NCBI RefSeq assembly: GCF_009829325.1
Contig: NZ_VUOS01000002.1
Coordinates: 62,001 to 126,000 of the forward strand
From: Nocardia sp. CY41
GTDB lineage: Bacteria; Actinomycetota; Actinomycetes; Mycobacteriales; Mycobacteriaceae
Direction: 5' to 3'
Length of the DNA stretch: 64,000 bases
The notes below the pieces were generated by a model that saw only the letters and a list, made by a program, of their open reading frames with translations, had not been told where the DNA came from and ran no database searches. Made by a program: the position numbers and the translations under genes. Shown one piece after another: positions 50,430-59,718 of this stretch (position 1 is its first letter; each line of letters begins with the position of its first letter).

Positions 50430-51652
50430 TGGGCTATCGCTTCACCCGTGATGATGTGGGATACCTCGGTAGCGCGATCGGCGGGGACGCGCTGGCCGAG
50501 GTGGGACAGCTGGAGCTGACCACGGCGACGCACCTGCGCGATCTGGAGCGGGTCCGTCGCGCGCACGGCGATCGGGCGGCGGCCCTGATCGAGACAGTGC
50601 GATTGCGGCGCAGAGCAGCCGCCAAACTCCTCGACGCCGGGCAGTGGCTGCTTACCGACGACGCGCTGCAGCAAGCCACCCCGACGCTGGTGGCACGGCA
50701 GCGCGCCGCGCGGCTGGCCGGAAGGACGGTGCACGACGTCACCTGCTCGATCGGAGCCGAACTCGCCGAGCTGGCCCGGGTGTGCCCGGCGGTGCTCGGC
50801 AGCGATCTGGACGAGGTGCGGCTGGCGATCGCCGCGCACAATCTGGGGCCGCGCCGGCTCGGGGCGGGGGAGCGGAGTGCGCGCGCAACCGCCACCGGTC
50901 CCTCGGAGGAAACCCGGAATGTGTTGCTGGCCAGAGCAGATGCCCTGCGCCCGAGCAGTCGTGACACCGTGGTCATCGCCGACCCGGCCCGGCGCGCCGA
51001 TGGCCGCCGTACGCACGACCCGGCCAAACTCCAACCGCCGCTGCCGGATCTGCTCGCGGCCTACGCGGGCCGCGATCTCGCCGTGAAATGCGCTCCCGGC
51101 CTCGATTTCGACCGGCTCGATTGGTCCGGTGAGGTGGAGGTCGTCTCACTCGACGGCTCGGTGCGTGAGGCGTGCCTATGGTCGTCCGGACTCGCCGAGC
51201 GGGGTGTCCGTCGTCGCGCGACGGTACTTTCGTCCGAGGTCGGCGGGTGGAGCATCACCGATGCCGAATCCGACGACATCGAGGAGCGCGCGCCGGGGCA
51301 ATGGATCATCGACCCGGACGGAGCCGTCGTGCGCGCCGGTCTGGTCCGTCATTACGCCGCGAAACACGGCCTGTGGCAATTGGATCCGCGCATCGCCTAT
51401 CTCACCGGCGACACCGTGCCCGAGGGCGTGCGTGGCTTCCGCATCCTCGACCGCATGGACTTCCGTGAGAAAGCCCTGCGCGCCGAACTGCATCGCCGCG
51501 ATTGCGGCCCCCTCGAAATCCTCGCCCGGGGCGTCGACATCGATCCGGATGCCCTTCGTGCGCGCCTGAAACCGCGGGGCACCCGCCCGCACACCCTGGT
51601 GATCACTCGCATCGGCCGCGCCGCGACGGTTTTCCTCTGTGCCACTCCGTGA
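50429..51652 (+). CDS. THUMP-like domain SAM-dependent methyltransferase-fold protein (Rv3037c-like)
   Basis: The 407-residue protein has a Rossmann methyltransferase core (VHDVTCSIGAELAELARV as motif I, VLGSDLDEVRLAIAAHN, and VIADPARRADGRRTHDP as motif IV-like) and a C-terminal THUMP-like region (RPHTLVITRIGRAATVFL). It matches the Rv3037c family, conserved in mycolic-acid actinobacteria and of unsettled function (rRNA/tRNA or sugar methylation have both been considered). GTG 50429 with GGGAG seven bases upstream is the start. Confidence 0.87.
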   Translation: MGYRFTRDDVGYLGSAIGGDALAEVGQLELTTATHLRDLERVRRAHGDRAAALIETVRLRRRAAAKLLDAGQWLLTDDALQQATPTLVARQRAARLAGRTVHDVTCSIGAELAELARVCPAVLGSDLDEVRLAIAAHNLGPRRLGAGERSARATATGPSEETRNVLLARADALRPSSRDTVVIADPARRADGRRTHDPAKLQPPLPDLLAAYAGRDLAVKCAPGLDFDRLDWSGEVEVVSLDGSVREACLWSSGLAERGVRRRATVLSSEVGGWSITDAESDDIEERAPGQWIIDPDGAVVRAGLVRHYAAKHGLWQLDPRIAYLTGDTVPEGVRGFRILDRMDFREKALRAELHRRDCGPLEILARGVDIDPDALRARLKPRGTRPHTLVITRIGRAATVFLCATP

Positions 51653-51662
51653 CCACGCGGGT

Positions 51663-51702
51663 GCGTCGCCGCCGGCCCACGCCGAAAGTGCGGCGGTGAC
51701 GC
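51663..51702. terminator. Probable bidirectional terminator
   Basis: GCGTCGCCGCC at 51663-51673 pairs with 51692-51702 with one mismatch, between the convergent THUMP-like and propeller-lipoprotein genes. Confidence 0.5.
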
Positions 51703-51735
51703 GCCGTACGGCAACGGTACTCACTTCGGCGGGTG

Positions 51736-53034
51736 CTACTCCGGCTCGAAGGCGAAGATCTCGCCGATGCGGGTGGCGACCACGACCTCACCCTTCGCGC
51801 CGATCGACGTGCCGGTGGTGGTTCCCTTCGCGCCCGGCAGGACGTCGGAATCGATGGTGCTTCCGGTTCGCGTATCGAAGGTGACGAGGTTGAGCCCGTC
51901 CCCGATGGCCGCGGTGACGTAACCGGTGTCGCCCATCGTCTGCGCTGCCGATCCACGCAGCGCGAGATCCTTGCGCTCCCAAGCCGTTTCGGCCGTGTCG
52001 CCCTTGTCCCGGAGCGCGAGCAGGTAGCCGTCCTCGCCGGACGGGACGATGAGGCCGTCATCGGACACCGAGATGCCGCCGCGCGGCGTCCAGTCCAGCC
52101 GATGCACCCACTTGGTGCGCCCGTCCGCGGTGTCCAGGGCGATCAGGCGGTTGTTGTTGTCGCCGACGTAGAGGGTGCCGCCGTCGGCGGACAGAGCCGG
52201 GCTGGTGGAACTGCCGCCCAGCAGCAGTTCGGCGCTCCACTCCCGCACGACCTTGTCCCCGGTGTAGCGCAGCGCGACCACGGCCGCCGCGGGCCGCCCC
52301 GGCTGCCACAACGTCACGTAGAAGCTGCCGCTGCCCGCATCGATGGGGGAGATGTTCGCGACGGGGCACTGCGGCCCTCCGGTCGCGCAGTCGTCGAGTC
52401 CCTGGCCCGAGTCGGGCCAGCCGAGCCCGGCGTTGACGAGGAAGTTGGGTTCGCCGAGCAGTTGCAGCGTCGGGACCGCCCGCTCGCCCGTTTGCCGGGA
52501 CAACACGTCGACCTGACCGGACTGACTGATCGTCAGCAGTTTTCCGTCGCCGGTGAACTGCACCGAGACCGGTGTGCCTGCCACCGGCGTGGCCCACCGC
52601 GGTTGCCCGAGGTAGTTGAACGAGATCACCCTGCTGTCGTCGCCGACGTAGACGTTGGTCATCCCGTCGACCGCCGACGGCGCGGAGATCGCGCTCGGGC
52701 CCAGCGCGTTGCAGAACCGCTTGCGGCCGGTGGCCATCTGGAAGGAGAAGATCGAGCAGTTCTGCAGCCGCGTGGTGAGGAACAGCTGGCCGTCGGGCCC
52801 CAGCGTGACCGGCTGGGCGATCGGACCGCCGATCGGCCGCTGCCAGCTCAGCCCGATCTTCCGCGATCCGGTGATCGGAGCGGTGCCGCTGTTGCGGCCG
52901 TCGTGGTAGGCGGCGGTCCAGCCCTTGCCGGTGCCGACGGTGATGTCGTCGTAATCGGTGCCGCAACCGGCCAGGGTCAGCGCGCCGACCGCGGCCAGCA
53001 CGGCCGCGGCGCGTTTCCGGGACGGTCGCCACAT
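51736..53034 (-). CDS. PQQ-like beta-propeller lipoprotein (Rv3035-like)
   Basis: The 432-residue protein has a lipobox LAGC (Cys24) and a mature PQQ/BamB-like propeller with repeated blades such as QLFLTTRLQNC, TNVYVGDDSRVISFNYLGQ, GTLYVGDNNNRLIALDTADG, and a final GEIFAFEP. It is probably anchored on the outside of the membrane as a scaffold or binding protein. The relative in M. tuberculosis lies in the methylglucose lipopolysaccharide region. The ribosome binding site is weak. It is divergent from the acyltransferase. Confidence 0.85.
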   Translation of the reverse strand: MWRPSRKRAAAVLAAVGALTLAGCGTDYDDITVGTGKGWTAAYHDGRNSGTAPITGSRKIGLSWQRPIGGPIAQPVTLGPDGQLFLTTRLQNCSIFSFQMATGRKRFCNALGPSAISAPSAVDGMTNVYVGDDSRVISFNYLGQPRWATPVAGTPVSVQFTGDGKLLTISQSGQVDVLSRQTGERAVPTLQLLGEPNFLVNAGLGWPDSGQGLDDCATGGPQCPVANISPIDAGSGSFYVTLWQPGRPAAAVVALRYTGDKVVREWSAELLLGGSSTSPALSADGGTLYVGDNNNRLIALDTADGRTKWVHRLDWTPRGGISVSDDGLIVPSGEDGYLLALRDKGDTAETAWERKDLALRGSAAQTMGDTGYVTAAIGDGLNLVTFDTRTGSTIDSDVLPGAKGTTTGTSIGAKGEVVVATRIGEIFAFEPE

Positions 53035-53268
53035 GGAAGTAGCCAGTACGCCGCCGCTTCGCACCTGCCGTACTCCTGTCGTCGTTGGCTCGCACCCGCG
53101 CCCTCTCCGAGCGCAGGAGTCACTGTACGGGAGCCCTTTGCGCGGGTGAACCGGTCCCGGCGTTGTGGTCGCGGGTGGTCGTCGCGGGTGGCCGCCGCGA
53201 GCGATAGGCTCTATCCGTCGCCGCCGAGGCGAGCGACGGCCGGTAGGACCACGACAGGAGAACCGTTC

Positions 53269-54018
53269 GTGACGAGCATGTGGGGCGCACCGTTGCGCTC
53301 GCGCTGGCGGGGATCGCGCCGCCGGGATCCGCAGCAGGCGCGTTTTCTGACGCCGGCGTCGCTGCGCTGGGTGCTCGCGAACCGGGCGTACACACCCTGG
53401 TATCTGGTGCGGTACTACCGGCTGTTCAAGTTCCGCCTGGCCAACCCGCACATCGTGCTGCGCGGCATGGTCTTCCTCGGCCGCCGGGTGGAGATCCACG
53501 CCACCCCCGAACTGAGCCGCATGGAGATCGGCCGCTGGGTGCACATCGGCGACGGCAACGCGATCCGCTGCCACGAGGGTTCGCTGCGCATCGGCGACAA
53601 GGTGGTGTTCGGCAAGGACAACGTCGTCAACACCTACCTCGATATCGAGATCGGGGAGTCGACCCTGGTGGCCGACTGGTGCTACATCTGCGACTTCGAC
53701 CACAAGATGGACGACATCAACGTCCCGATCAAGGACCAGGGCATCGTGAAGAGCCCGGTGCGCATCGGCCCCGACACCTGGATCGCGGCCAAGGTGACCG
53801 TGCTGCGCGAGACGCGCGTAGGCCGTGGCTGCGTGCTCGGCGCGCACGCCGTGGTCAAGGGCGAGATCCCGGATTACAGCATCGCCGTCGGCGCACCGGC
53901 CAAGGTGGTCAAGAACCGCAAGGCCACCTGGGAGGCAGGGGCGGAGGCACGGGCCGAATACTTGGCTGCGCTGGAGGACATCGCGCGTAAGAAGAACGGG
54001 GCGACGCAGACCGCCTGA
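53269..54018 (+). CDS. Left-handed beta-helix acetyl/acyltransferase (Rv3034c-like)
   Basis: The 249-residue protein has hexapeptide repeats through about residues 80-210 (RMEIGRWVHIGDGNAIRC, RIGDKVVFGKDNVVN, RIGPDTWIAAKVTVLRE, VLGAHAVVKGEIPDYSIAVG), characteristic of maltose/galactoside O-acetyltransferase-like enzymes. It likely transfers an acetyl or short acyl group to a sugar; the neighbourhood suggests the acylated methylglucose polysaccharide. GTG 53269 has AGGAG eight bases upstream. Confidence 0.88.
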   Translation: MTSMWGAPLRSRWRGSRRRDPQQARFLTPASLRWVLANRAYTPWYLVRYYRLFKFRLANPHIVLRGMVFLGRRVEIHATPELSRMEIGRWVHIGDGNAIRCHEGSLRIGDKVVFGKDNVVNTYLDIEIGESTLVADWCYICDFDHKMDDINVPIKDQGIVKSPVRIGPDTWIAAKVTVLRETRVGRGCVLGAHAVVKGEIPDYSIAVGAPAKVVKNRKATWEAGAEARAEYLAALEDIARKKNGATQTA

Positions 54019-54339
54019 GAAGGACGGCCGGTGCGGTCGCGCAGCGGCTCCGTCGCGGTCGTCGAGGGTAATCTGGCGCGCCGTGATCGCAGCGGCCGCG
54101 TTCATCCGCAGAGTAACGTCGCACTCGGCTGTCGCCGGGACCAGCGTCGCCTACCGAACAGATCGCGCAGGCCGACTATATGACGGCCGAGACCGGAGCC
54201 GACCACGCCTACACGGTTCGCGGGGGCCGCATCCGGAGTCCGGGTGGCGTGCCACCGCACTGAAGTCCGCTCCGAACCGAGACCGGCGGCCGCCCAGTAG
54301 AGCCCGGATTCGTCGGTGCGGGCGAGTAGGTTCGGCGCT
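54019..54339. other. 321-bp gap, only the DUF1697 promoter recognised
   Basis: No gene or RNA is supported. Apart from the -10 box at 54327-54332 the sequence shows no strong hairpin. In mycobacteria a small secreted protein (Rv3033) occupies this position; nothing like it is present here. Confidence 0.4.
54327..54332 (+). promoter_or_regulatory. TAGGTT -10 box, leaderless promoter of the DUF1697 gene
   Basis: TAGGTT ends seven bases before the ATG at 54340, with no Shine-Dalgarno sequence, the expected layout for a leaderless mRNA. Confidence 0.55.
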
Positions 54340-54885
54340 ATGACTGCCTACGCCGCGCTGTTGCGCGGGATCATGCCGAGCAATCCGAACATGAGCAACG
54401 CGAAATTGCGCGCGGTGTTCGAGTCGCTCGGTTTCGAGGGCGTCGGATCGGTGCTGGCCAGCGGCAATATCGTGTTCCACAGCGCGGAGTCCGATGTGTC
54501 CGAGCTGGAAGATCGCATCCAGCAGGCGCTGATCCGGGAACTGGGCATCGGCGGTGGGACGATCATCCGCAGTCACGACGAACTGCGGGCACTGCTCGAC
54601 ACCGACCCGTTCCACGGCCTGACCCACGGGCGCGGCACATATCTGATCGCGACGTTCCTCAAGGACACGGCCGAAGCTCCGTCCGACCTGCCCGAGCGGC
54701 CCGACCCGCTCACCCGGGTCGTCGGCTATGACGCGGACGCGCGCGCGTTCCTCGCGGTCATCGACAACAGCGAGCCGGGCAAGACGCCCGATTTCATGGC
54801 CTGGCTGGAGAAGACATACGGCAAGGACATCACCACCCGCACCTGGCTCACCGTCGAGCGCATCGTCAAGAAGCTGGGCGGCTAG
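54340..54885 (+). CDS. DUF1697 family protein
   Basis: The 181-residue protein starts with the DUF1697 signature TAYAALLRGIMPSNPNMSNAKL and continues SLGFEGVGSVLASGNIVFHS, near identical in layout to other members. The family is cytoplasmic and of unknown biochemical role. It is not part of the mycobacterial gene order and so may be an insertion. It converges with the glycosyltransferase gene, 13 bp away. Confidence 0.9.
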   Translation: MTAYAALLRGIMPSNPNMSNAKLRAVFESLGFEGVGSVLASGNIVFHSAESDVSELEDRIQQALIRELGIGGGTIIRSHDELRALLDTDPFHGLTHGRGTYLIATFLKDTAEAPSDLPERPDPLTRVVGYDADARAFLAVIDNSEPGKTPDFMAWLEKTYGKDITTRTWLTVERIVKKLGG

Positions 54886-54898
54886 CCGAGGCGGGTGG

Positions 54899-56152
54899 TT
54901 ACTTCGGATCGCGTTCCGGCAGGGGACGTTCCACGATGGACGGGCGGCCCAGCGGGTTGCGCACCCGTCGCTTGGCCGACTGATACACCTGGGCGGTTTC
55001 CGCCGCCACCACGTCCCACGCGAAATCGGCCGTGAGCCGTTCCCGGGCGGCGTAGGCACGCTGCTGGGTGGCGGCGGGATCGTCGAGGGTGGCGCGGACC
55101 GCTTCCACCAAGCCGTCGACGTCCGCGGGCGCGAACGACGCGCCGGTGACGCCGTCGATCACGGCTTCGCCCAGGCCGCCCGCCGTCGAGGTGATCAGCG
55201 GGGTGCCCGCCGCGGCCGCTTCCAGCGCGACGATGCCGAACGGTTCGTACCGGCTCGGCAGCACGATCGCGTCGGCGCCGTGCAGCCAACCGAGCAGCTC
55301 CGCGTGGTCGAGCTGACCGGTGAAGTTCACCGCGCGGGCGACCCGGTGCACCCGGGCGCGTTCGCGCAACCACTCGAACTGCGTGCCGACGCCCGCGACG
55401 GTGAGGGTGGTGCCGGGATGGGCGCGGCGGATGCGCGGCAGCGCGGCGATCGCGTCCTGTACGCCCTTCTCGTATTCGAGCCTGCCCACGTACAGCAGTC
55501 GCGGCGGGCCGGTGCGCGGCGAGCGGGGACGGAAGGTCCACGCGCCCACGTCGATGCCGTTGCGGATCACCGTCATCGGGATCCGCTCGGGTCCGTAGAG
55601 ACGCTCGACTTCGTCCTGCATGGACGCCGAGCAGGTGATCAACGCGTCGGATTCGTTGGCCAGCCACCACTCCACCGAGTGCACCTGCTTGTTGACCTTG
55701 CCCGCGACCCAGCCGCTGTGCCGACCGGCCTCGGTGGCGTGGATGGTCGACACCAGCGGCACGTCGTAGTACTCGGCCAGGGCGATGCCGGGGTGGGCGA
55801 CCAGCCAGTCGTGCGCGTGCACCACGTCGGGCGTCCAGCCGTCGCCGATGCCCGGCTTGCCGAGCGCGACGCCGGCACGCACCATGGCGTGCCCCATGGC
55901 CAGCGTCCAGGCGAGCATGTCCTCGCCGAAGTCGAACACCGGCGGGTCCTCCGCGACCGCCACCACGAGCACGCCGTCGGCGATGTAGGAGTGCGTGGGA
56001 TGGGTCGAGGCGTCGGTGCCGGAGGGGCGCCGGGACAGTACGACCACCTCGTGGCCTGCCGCGGCCAGTTCGACGGCGAGGTGATGCACGTGCCTGCCGA
56101 GCCCGCCGACCACGACCGGCGGGTACTCCCACGACACCATCAAAATCTTCAT
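54899..56152 (-). CDS. GT4 glycosyltransferase, alpha-glucan/MGLP type (Rv3032-like)
   Basis: The 417-residue GT-B enzyme starts MKILMVSWEYPPVVVGGLGRH with the donor/acceptor Gly loop, has VVHAHDWLVAHPG, and the C-terminal EX7E-type motif SRYEPFGIVALEAAAAGTPL. Its mycobacterial relative Rv3032 elongates alpha-1,4-glucan in glycogen and 6-O-methylglucose lipopolysaccharide synthesis. It is cytoplasmic and overlaps the upstream GH57 gene by four bases, so the two are coupled. Confidence 0.93.
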   Translation of the reverse strand: MKILMVSWEYPPVVVGGLGRHVHHLAVELAAAGHEVVVLSRRPSGTDASTHPTHSYIADGVLVVAVAEDPPVFDFGEDMLAWTLAMGHAMVRAGVALGKPGIGDGWTPDVVHAHDWLVAHPGIALAEYYDVPLVSTIHATEAGRHSGWVAGKVNKQVHSVEWWLANESDALITCSASMQDEVERLYGPERIPMTVIRNGIDVGAWTFRPRSPRTGPPRLLYVGRLEYEKGVQDAIAALPRIRRAHPGTTLTVAGVGTQFEWLRERARVHRVARAVNFTGQLDHAELLGWLHGADAIVLPSRYEPFGIVALEAAAAGTPLITSTAGGLGEAVIDGVTGASFAPADVDGLVEAVRATLDDPAATQQRAYAARERLTADFAWDVVAAETAQVYQSAKRRVRNPLGRPSIVERPLPERDPK

Positions 56153-57816
56153 GCAAGTCCTTCTGCGGCCGAGCCCGGGTCCGCCGGACCCGGTCCGTGG
56201 CCCGCGGTGGCGGAGCCAGGTCCCGGCGCGGCGGCGGATACACCCCCGGTGGCGCTGGGTACGGACCCCGCGGAGGTCAGTCGTCGCGCGTCCACGCCGG
56301 GGAAGAGTCCGTCAGCTGCCCCCCATCCTGCCGCCAACTGCCGTGCTTTCGCGAGTTGGCCCGCCCCGACGGCCGCGGCGATTTCGCGGACCGCGTGGGC
56401 GTGGCGGTGCGCGCGGTCGCGCGCGTAACCCGCGGCGGAGTCCTTGCTGACCATGAACGCCCAGTCGCTGGAGACGGTCAGGATCGCTTCGCGCAGCAGC
56501 TGATCGGCGACGTGGTCGCGCAGCCCGGGCGCGCCGCCCTGGGCGGCGCGCATCTTGTCGACGGTGTCCAAGCTCAGCCGCACGATATCGTCGTTGAGCT
56601 CCACCAGGTCGCGCACCTGCTCGCCCGCCCACACCCGCCAGTCCTTGCCCGAACCCCAGGACGAGTCGGCCAGCGGTACCGGTTCGCCCAGGTAACCGCG
56701 GGTTCGCGCGTCGGCGAGGGTGCCCACGGTGACGCCTGCCTCCGGCAGCGCGCGCAGCACCTGCGCCAGCCACTGAGGGCCCTCGTGCCACCAGTGGCCG
56801 AACAGTTCGGTGTCGAACGCCGCCACGACCAAGGCGGGCCGACCGATCCGCTCGGACTCGGAGATCAACCGCTCGCGCACCGTCCGCACGAAGTCGTCCA
56901 CGTCCCGAGCGACGGCCGCGGCGGCCAGTTCCGGGTCGTAGGGAGCCTTGTCCGGGCCCGCGACGGTCTTGCCGGTGACCCGCGCGGGTTTGAGACCCGT
57001 GGCGTGGTCGTAGTGATGAAAGTCACGATAGGCGCCGTGTCCGGGGTAGCCGGATTTCGGCGACCAGACCCGGTAGCTCACCTGCAGATCGCGTCCGAAC
57101 GCGACCACATCGGAATCCCGCACCGGACGGCCGAGCGTCGTGTCGCCGCGCAGGGCGGGCCCGTCGACCATGAAATGCGTCACACCGGCGGCGGCGTAGC
57201 CGACCTCCATGCCAGGGGTGTATCCGCACTCCGGCGCCCAGATGCCCGTCGGCGTCTGACCCCAGCGGTGCCGCGCGTCGGCCAAGCCCTCGGCGAGCTG
57301 GAACTGGCGCAATCGCGGATCAAGCAGCGGCTGGAACGGATGGGCCAGCGGGCCGCCGAGCAGTTCGATGGTCTCCGCATCGATGAGCGCGCGCCAGACC
57401 GGCGCCGCGCCGTGCCGCCAGTACCGCTCGAACTCGGCCAGTGCGGCGGCGGCCAGGCGGTGTTCGTGCCTGCCCAGCGCCACGTTGCCCGCCATGGCGG
57501 CTTCGTCGGCGCGCAACTGCCAGTTGCCCAGCCAATGGTGCATCCCCGCCAGGCAGTGCGGGTCGTCCAGCTGAGCCGCGAGCACCGGCGTGATGCCGAG
57601 GCTCAGCAGATGCGAACGGCCTTCCGCCGCAAGGGTTCGCAACACCTCGACGACCGGCAGGTAGGACGCGGCCCAGGACTGGTAGAGCCATTCCTCGCCG
57701 ACCGGCCAGCGACCGTGATGGGCCAGCCAGGGCAGATGGGAGTGCAGGACCAAGGTGAACTGGCCCGGCACGGGGCTTGCGGCGTGCCCGCCGGACACGG
57801 TACTGCGATCGGTCAA
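56149..57816 (-). CDS. GH57 alpha-1,4-glucan branching enzyme-like protein (Rv3031-like)
   Basis: The 555-residue protein has the GH57 barrel: FTLVLHSHLPWLAHHGRWPVG at the N-terminus, the nucleophile Glu196 in IWAPECGYTPG, and the acid Asp335 in AAFDTELFGHWWHEGP, plus a helical C-terminal domain. It ends in an Ala/Pro/Gly-rich tail of about 50 residues. It would add branches to an alpha-glucan for the methylglucose polysaccharide. It overlaps both neighbours by four bases. Confidence 0.92.
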   Translation of the reverse strand: MTDRSTVSGGHAASPVPGQFTLVLHSHLPWLAHHGRWPVGEEWLYQSWAASYLPVVEVLRTLAAEGRSHLLSLGITPVLAAQLDDPHCLAGMHHWLGNWQLRADEAAMAGNVALGRHEHRLAAAALAEFERYWRHGAAPVWRALIDAETIELLGGPLAHPFQPLLDPRLRQFQLAEGLADARHRWGQTPTGIWAPECGYTPGMEVGYAAAGVTHFMVDGPALRGDTTLGRPVRDSDVVAFGRDLQVSYRVWSPKSGYPGHGAYRDFHHYDHATGLKPARVTGKTVAGPDKAPYDPELAAAAVARDVDDFVRTVRERLISESERIGRPALVVAAFDTELFGHWWHEGPQWLAQVLRALPEAGVTVGTLADARTRGYLGEPVPLADSSWGSGKDWRVWAGEQVRDLVELNDDIVRLSLDTVDKMRAAQGGAPGLRDHVADQLLREAILTVSSDWAFMVSKDSAAGYARDRAHRHAHAVREIAAAVGAGQLAKARQLAAGWGAADGLFPGVDARRLTSAGSVPSATGGVSAAAPGPGSATAGHGPGPADPGSAAEGLA

Positions 57817-58631
57817 GGCTTCACCGCGATGGCGACCAGATCCAGACTCGCGTCGATGTCCGCCGCTTCCAGCACGAAATCGTCCGCCGTGACGCTCGCG
57901 ACGTCCGCGGTCAGTTCCGCGGGCCAGGGTTCACCGGCCAGCGCGCGTTCGATCTGCGCGTCGATGAACGACCCGCCGTGCTTGGCGTCCAGCGCTTTCA
58001 GGGCCGGGCCGTGGTGCACGCCGATCATCCGCGCGACCTCGAAACCGGCGTCGACGAGCAGCTCGGTCAGCTCGGCCGCGTTCAGCTCCCTGGTGTGGAA
58101 CGGGTTGAGCGGAGTGTCACGGCCGGGGGAGAAGGTGATCCGGTTGGGCGTGCTGATCAGCAGCTCCCCGCCGGGACGCAGGACGCGCAGGCACTCCCGC
58201 AGGAACTGGGACTGGTCCCAAAGGTGTTCGATCACTTGGAAATTCACCACGACGTCGACCGAGGCGTCCTCCAGCGGCAGCTCGGCGAGGTTGCCCTGGA
58301 TCATCTCCACGCGGGGGTAGCGTGCGCGCACGTGCTCGACGGCGCCGGTGTCGTAGTCCACGCCGATCACCTTGGTGGCCACGTCGGCGATCATGTCCGC
58401 ACCGTAGCCCTCGCCGGAACCCGCCTCCAGCACGGTTCTTCCGGCGCAGCGCTCCAGCAGGCGGGCGTAGGCGATCTCGTGCCTGCGGAACCAGTAGTTC
58501 TCCTCGGCGATGCCGGGCACGGTGCGCTCGCCGGTCAGCGGCAGCGGTTCGACGGCGCCGACGCTCGTCTCGGGGTCCGCGGGGATGCCGGACGGGACGT
58601 CCACTGCGGCAGGGATCACAGCCTCGCTCAT
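57813..58631 (-). CDS. SAM-dependent methyltransferase, MGLP-type (Rv3030-like)
   Basis: The 272-residue class I methyltransferase has motif I VLEAGSGEGYGADMIADVA, then VIGVDYDTGAVEHVRARYP and VVVNFQVIEHLWDQSQFLRE. Its relative Rv3030 is implicated in methylating glucose units of methylglucose lipopolysaccharide. It is the first gene of the operon methyltransferase-GH57-GT4. ATG 58631 was chosen for a plausible N-terminus; the GTG one codon upstream is equally possible. Confidence 0.9.
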   Translation of the reverse strand: MSEAVIPAAVDVPSGIPADPETSVGAVEPLPLTGERTVPGIAEENYWFRRHEIAYARLLERCAGRTVLEAGSGEGYGADMIADVATKVIGVDYDTGAVEHVRARYPRVEMIQGNLAELPLEDASVDVVVNFQVIEHLWDQSQFLRECLRVLRPGGELLISTPNRITFSPGRDTPLNPFHTRELNAAELTELLVDAGFEVARMIGVHHGPALKALDAKHGGSFIDAQIERALAGEPWPAELTADVASVTADDFVLEAADIDASLDLVAIAVKP

Positions 58632-58770
58632 CACTCCGACGTTACTGCCACCGTTTCCAGGCGGGACACCCACCCGGTCGGCCCGGAAGTGCGGCTTCGA
58701 CCGCCCGTAAGCGGGGTCGGCGAACCGGCGCACTGTAACGCGTGGTACCCACTTGTGAGAGAGAAGCCAC

Positions 58771-58792
58771 TAAGTTACCCACGGGTAACTTA
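58771..58792. promoter_or_regulatory. 22-bp palindrome upstream of etfBA
   Basis: TAAGTTACCC at 58771-58780 and its exact reverse complement at 58783-58792 are separated by AC. The site lies 102 bp before the etfB start and is flanked by further TAAGGTAA-like sequence, in an otherwise GC-rich gap. It is very likely an operator for a dimeric regulator, perhaps one sensing fatty acyl-CoA, but no regulator can be assigned. Confidence 0.7.
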
Positions 58793-58894
58793 ACGTAAGG
58801 TAATGTCACGGCCTGAGCCACCCACCCGGGCGTACGGCGCAGTTCGTGCGACCACCACATACGTGTAACCAGAACAGGAGGTCGACGAAGACCG

Positions 58895-59680
58895 ATGCCG
58901 AACATCGTCGTACTCATCAAGCAGGTTCCCGACACCTGGTCGGAGCGCAAGCTCACCGACGGTGATTTCACCCTCGATCGGGAGGCCGCCGACGCCGTCC
59001 TCGACGAGATCAACGAGCGCGCCGTCGAAGAGGCGCTGTTGATCAAAGAGGCCCAGGGTGGCGAGGTCACCGTGCTGGCCGCCGGTCCGGACCGCGCCAC
59101 CGAGGCCATCCGCAAGGCGCTGTCCATGGGCGCCGACAAGGCCATCCACATCAACGACCCGGCCATCCACGGCTCCGACGCCGTGCAGACGGCGTGGGTG
59201 CTGGCGAGCGCGCTCGGCCAGGTCGAGGGTGTCGAGCTGGTCATCGCGGGCAACGAGGCCACCGACGGTCGCGCGGGCGCGGTGCCCGCGATCATCGCCG
59301 AGTACCTGGGCCTGCCGCAGCTGACGCACCTGCGCAAGCTGACCGTCGACGGTGACAAGGTCACCGGCGAGCGCGAGACCGACGAAGGCGTGTTCAAGCT
59401 GGAGGCCAGCCTGCCCGCCATCGTCAGCGTCACCGAGAAGATCAACGAGCCGCGCTTCCCGTCCTTCAAGGGCATCATGGCCGCGAAGAAGAAGGAAGTG
59501 CAGACCTTCACGCTGGCCGACCTGGGCGTCGACCCCTCGACCGTGGGCGTCGCGAACGCGGGCTCCGCGGTCACCGCGGCCACGCCGAAGCCTCCGCGCA
59601 CCGCGGGCGAGAAGATCGCGGACGAAGGCGACGGCGGCACCAAGATCGCCCAGTACCTGATCGGCCAGAAGATCATCTGA
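58895..59680 (+). CDS. etfB: Electron transfer flavoprotein beta subunit
   Basis: The 261-residue EtfB/FixA starts MPNIVVLIKQVPDTW and shows the family pattern EEALLIKEAQGGEVTVLAAGP and the signature LVIAGNEATDGRAGAVPAII, AMP-binding in group I proteins. With EtfA it carries electrons from acyl-CoA dehydrogenases to the quinone pool. AGGAGG lies about 14 bases upstream. It forms an operon with etfA, 38 bp apart. Confidence 0.95.
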   Translation: MPNIVVLIKQVPDTWSERKLTDGDFTLDREAADAVLDEINERAVEEALLIKEAQGGEVTVLAAGPDRATEAIRKALSMGADKAIHINDPAIHGSDAVQTAWVLASALGQVEGVELVIAGNEATDGRAGAVPAIIAEYLGLPQLTHLRKLTVDGDKVTGERETDEGVFKLEASLPAIVSVTEKINEPRFPSFKGIMAAKKKEVQTFTLADLGVDPSTVGVANAGSAVTAATPKPPRTAGEKIADEGDGGTKIAQYLIGQKII

Positions 59681-59718
59681 TCTCGGTAGCGCTGCAGACT
59701 TCCTAGGAGAGAACACAC

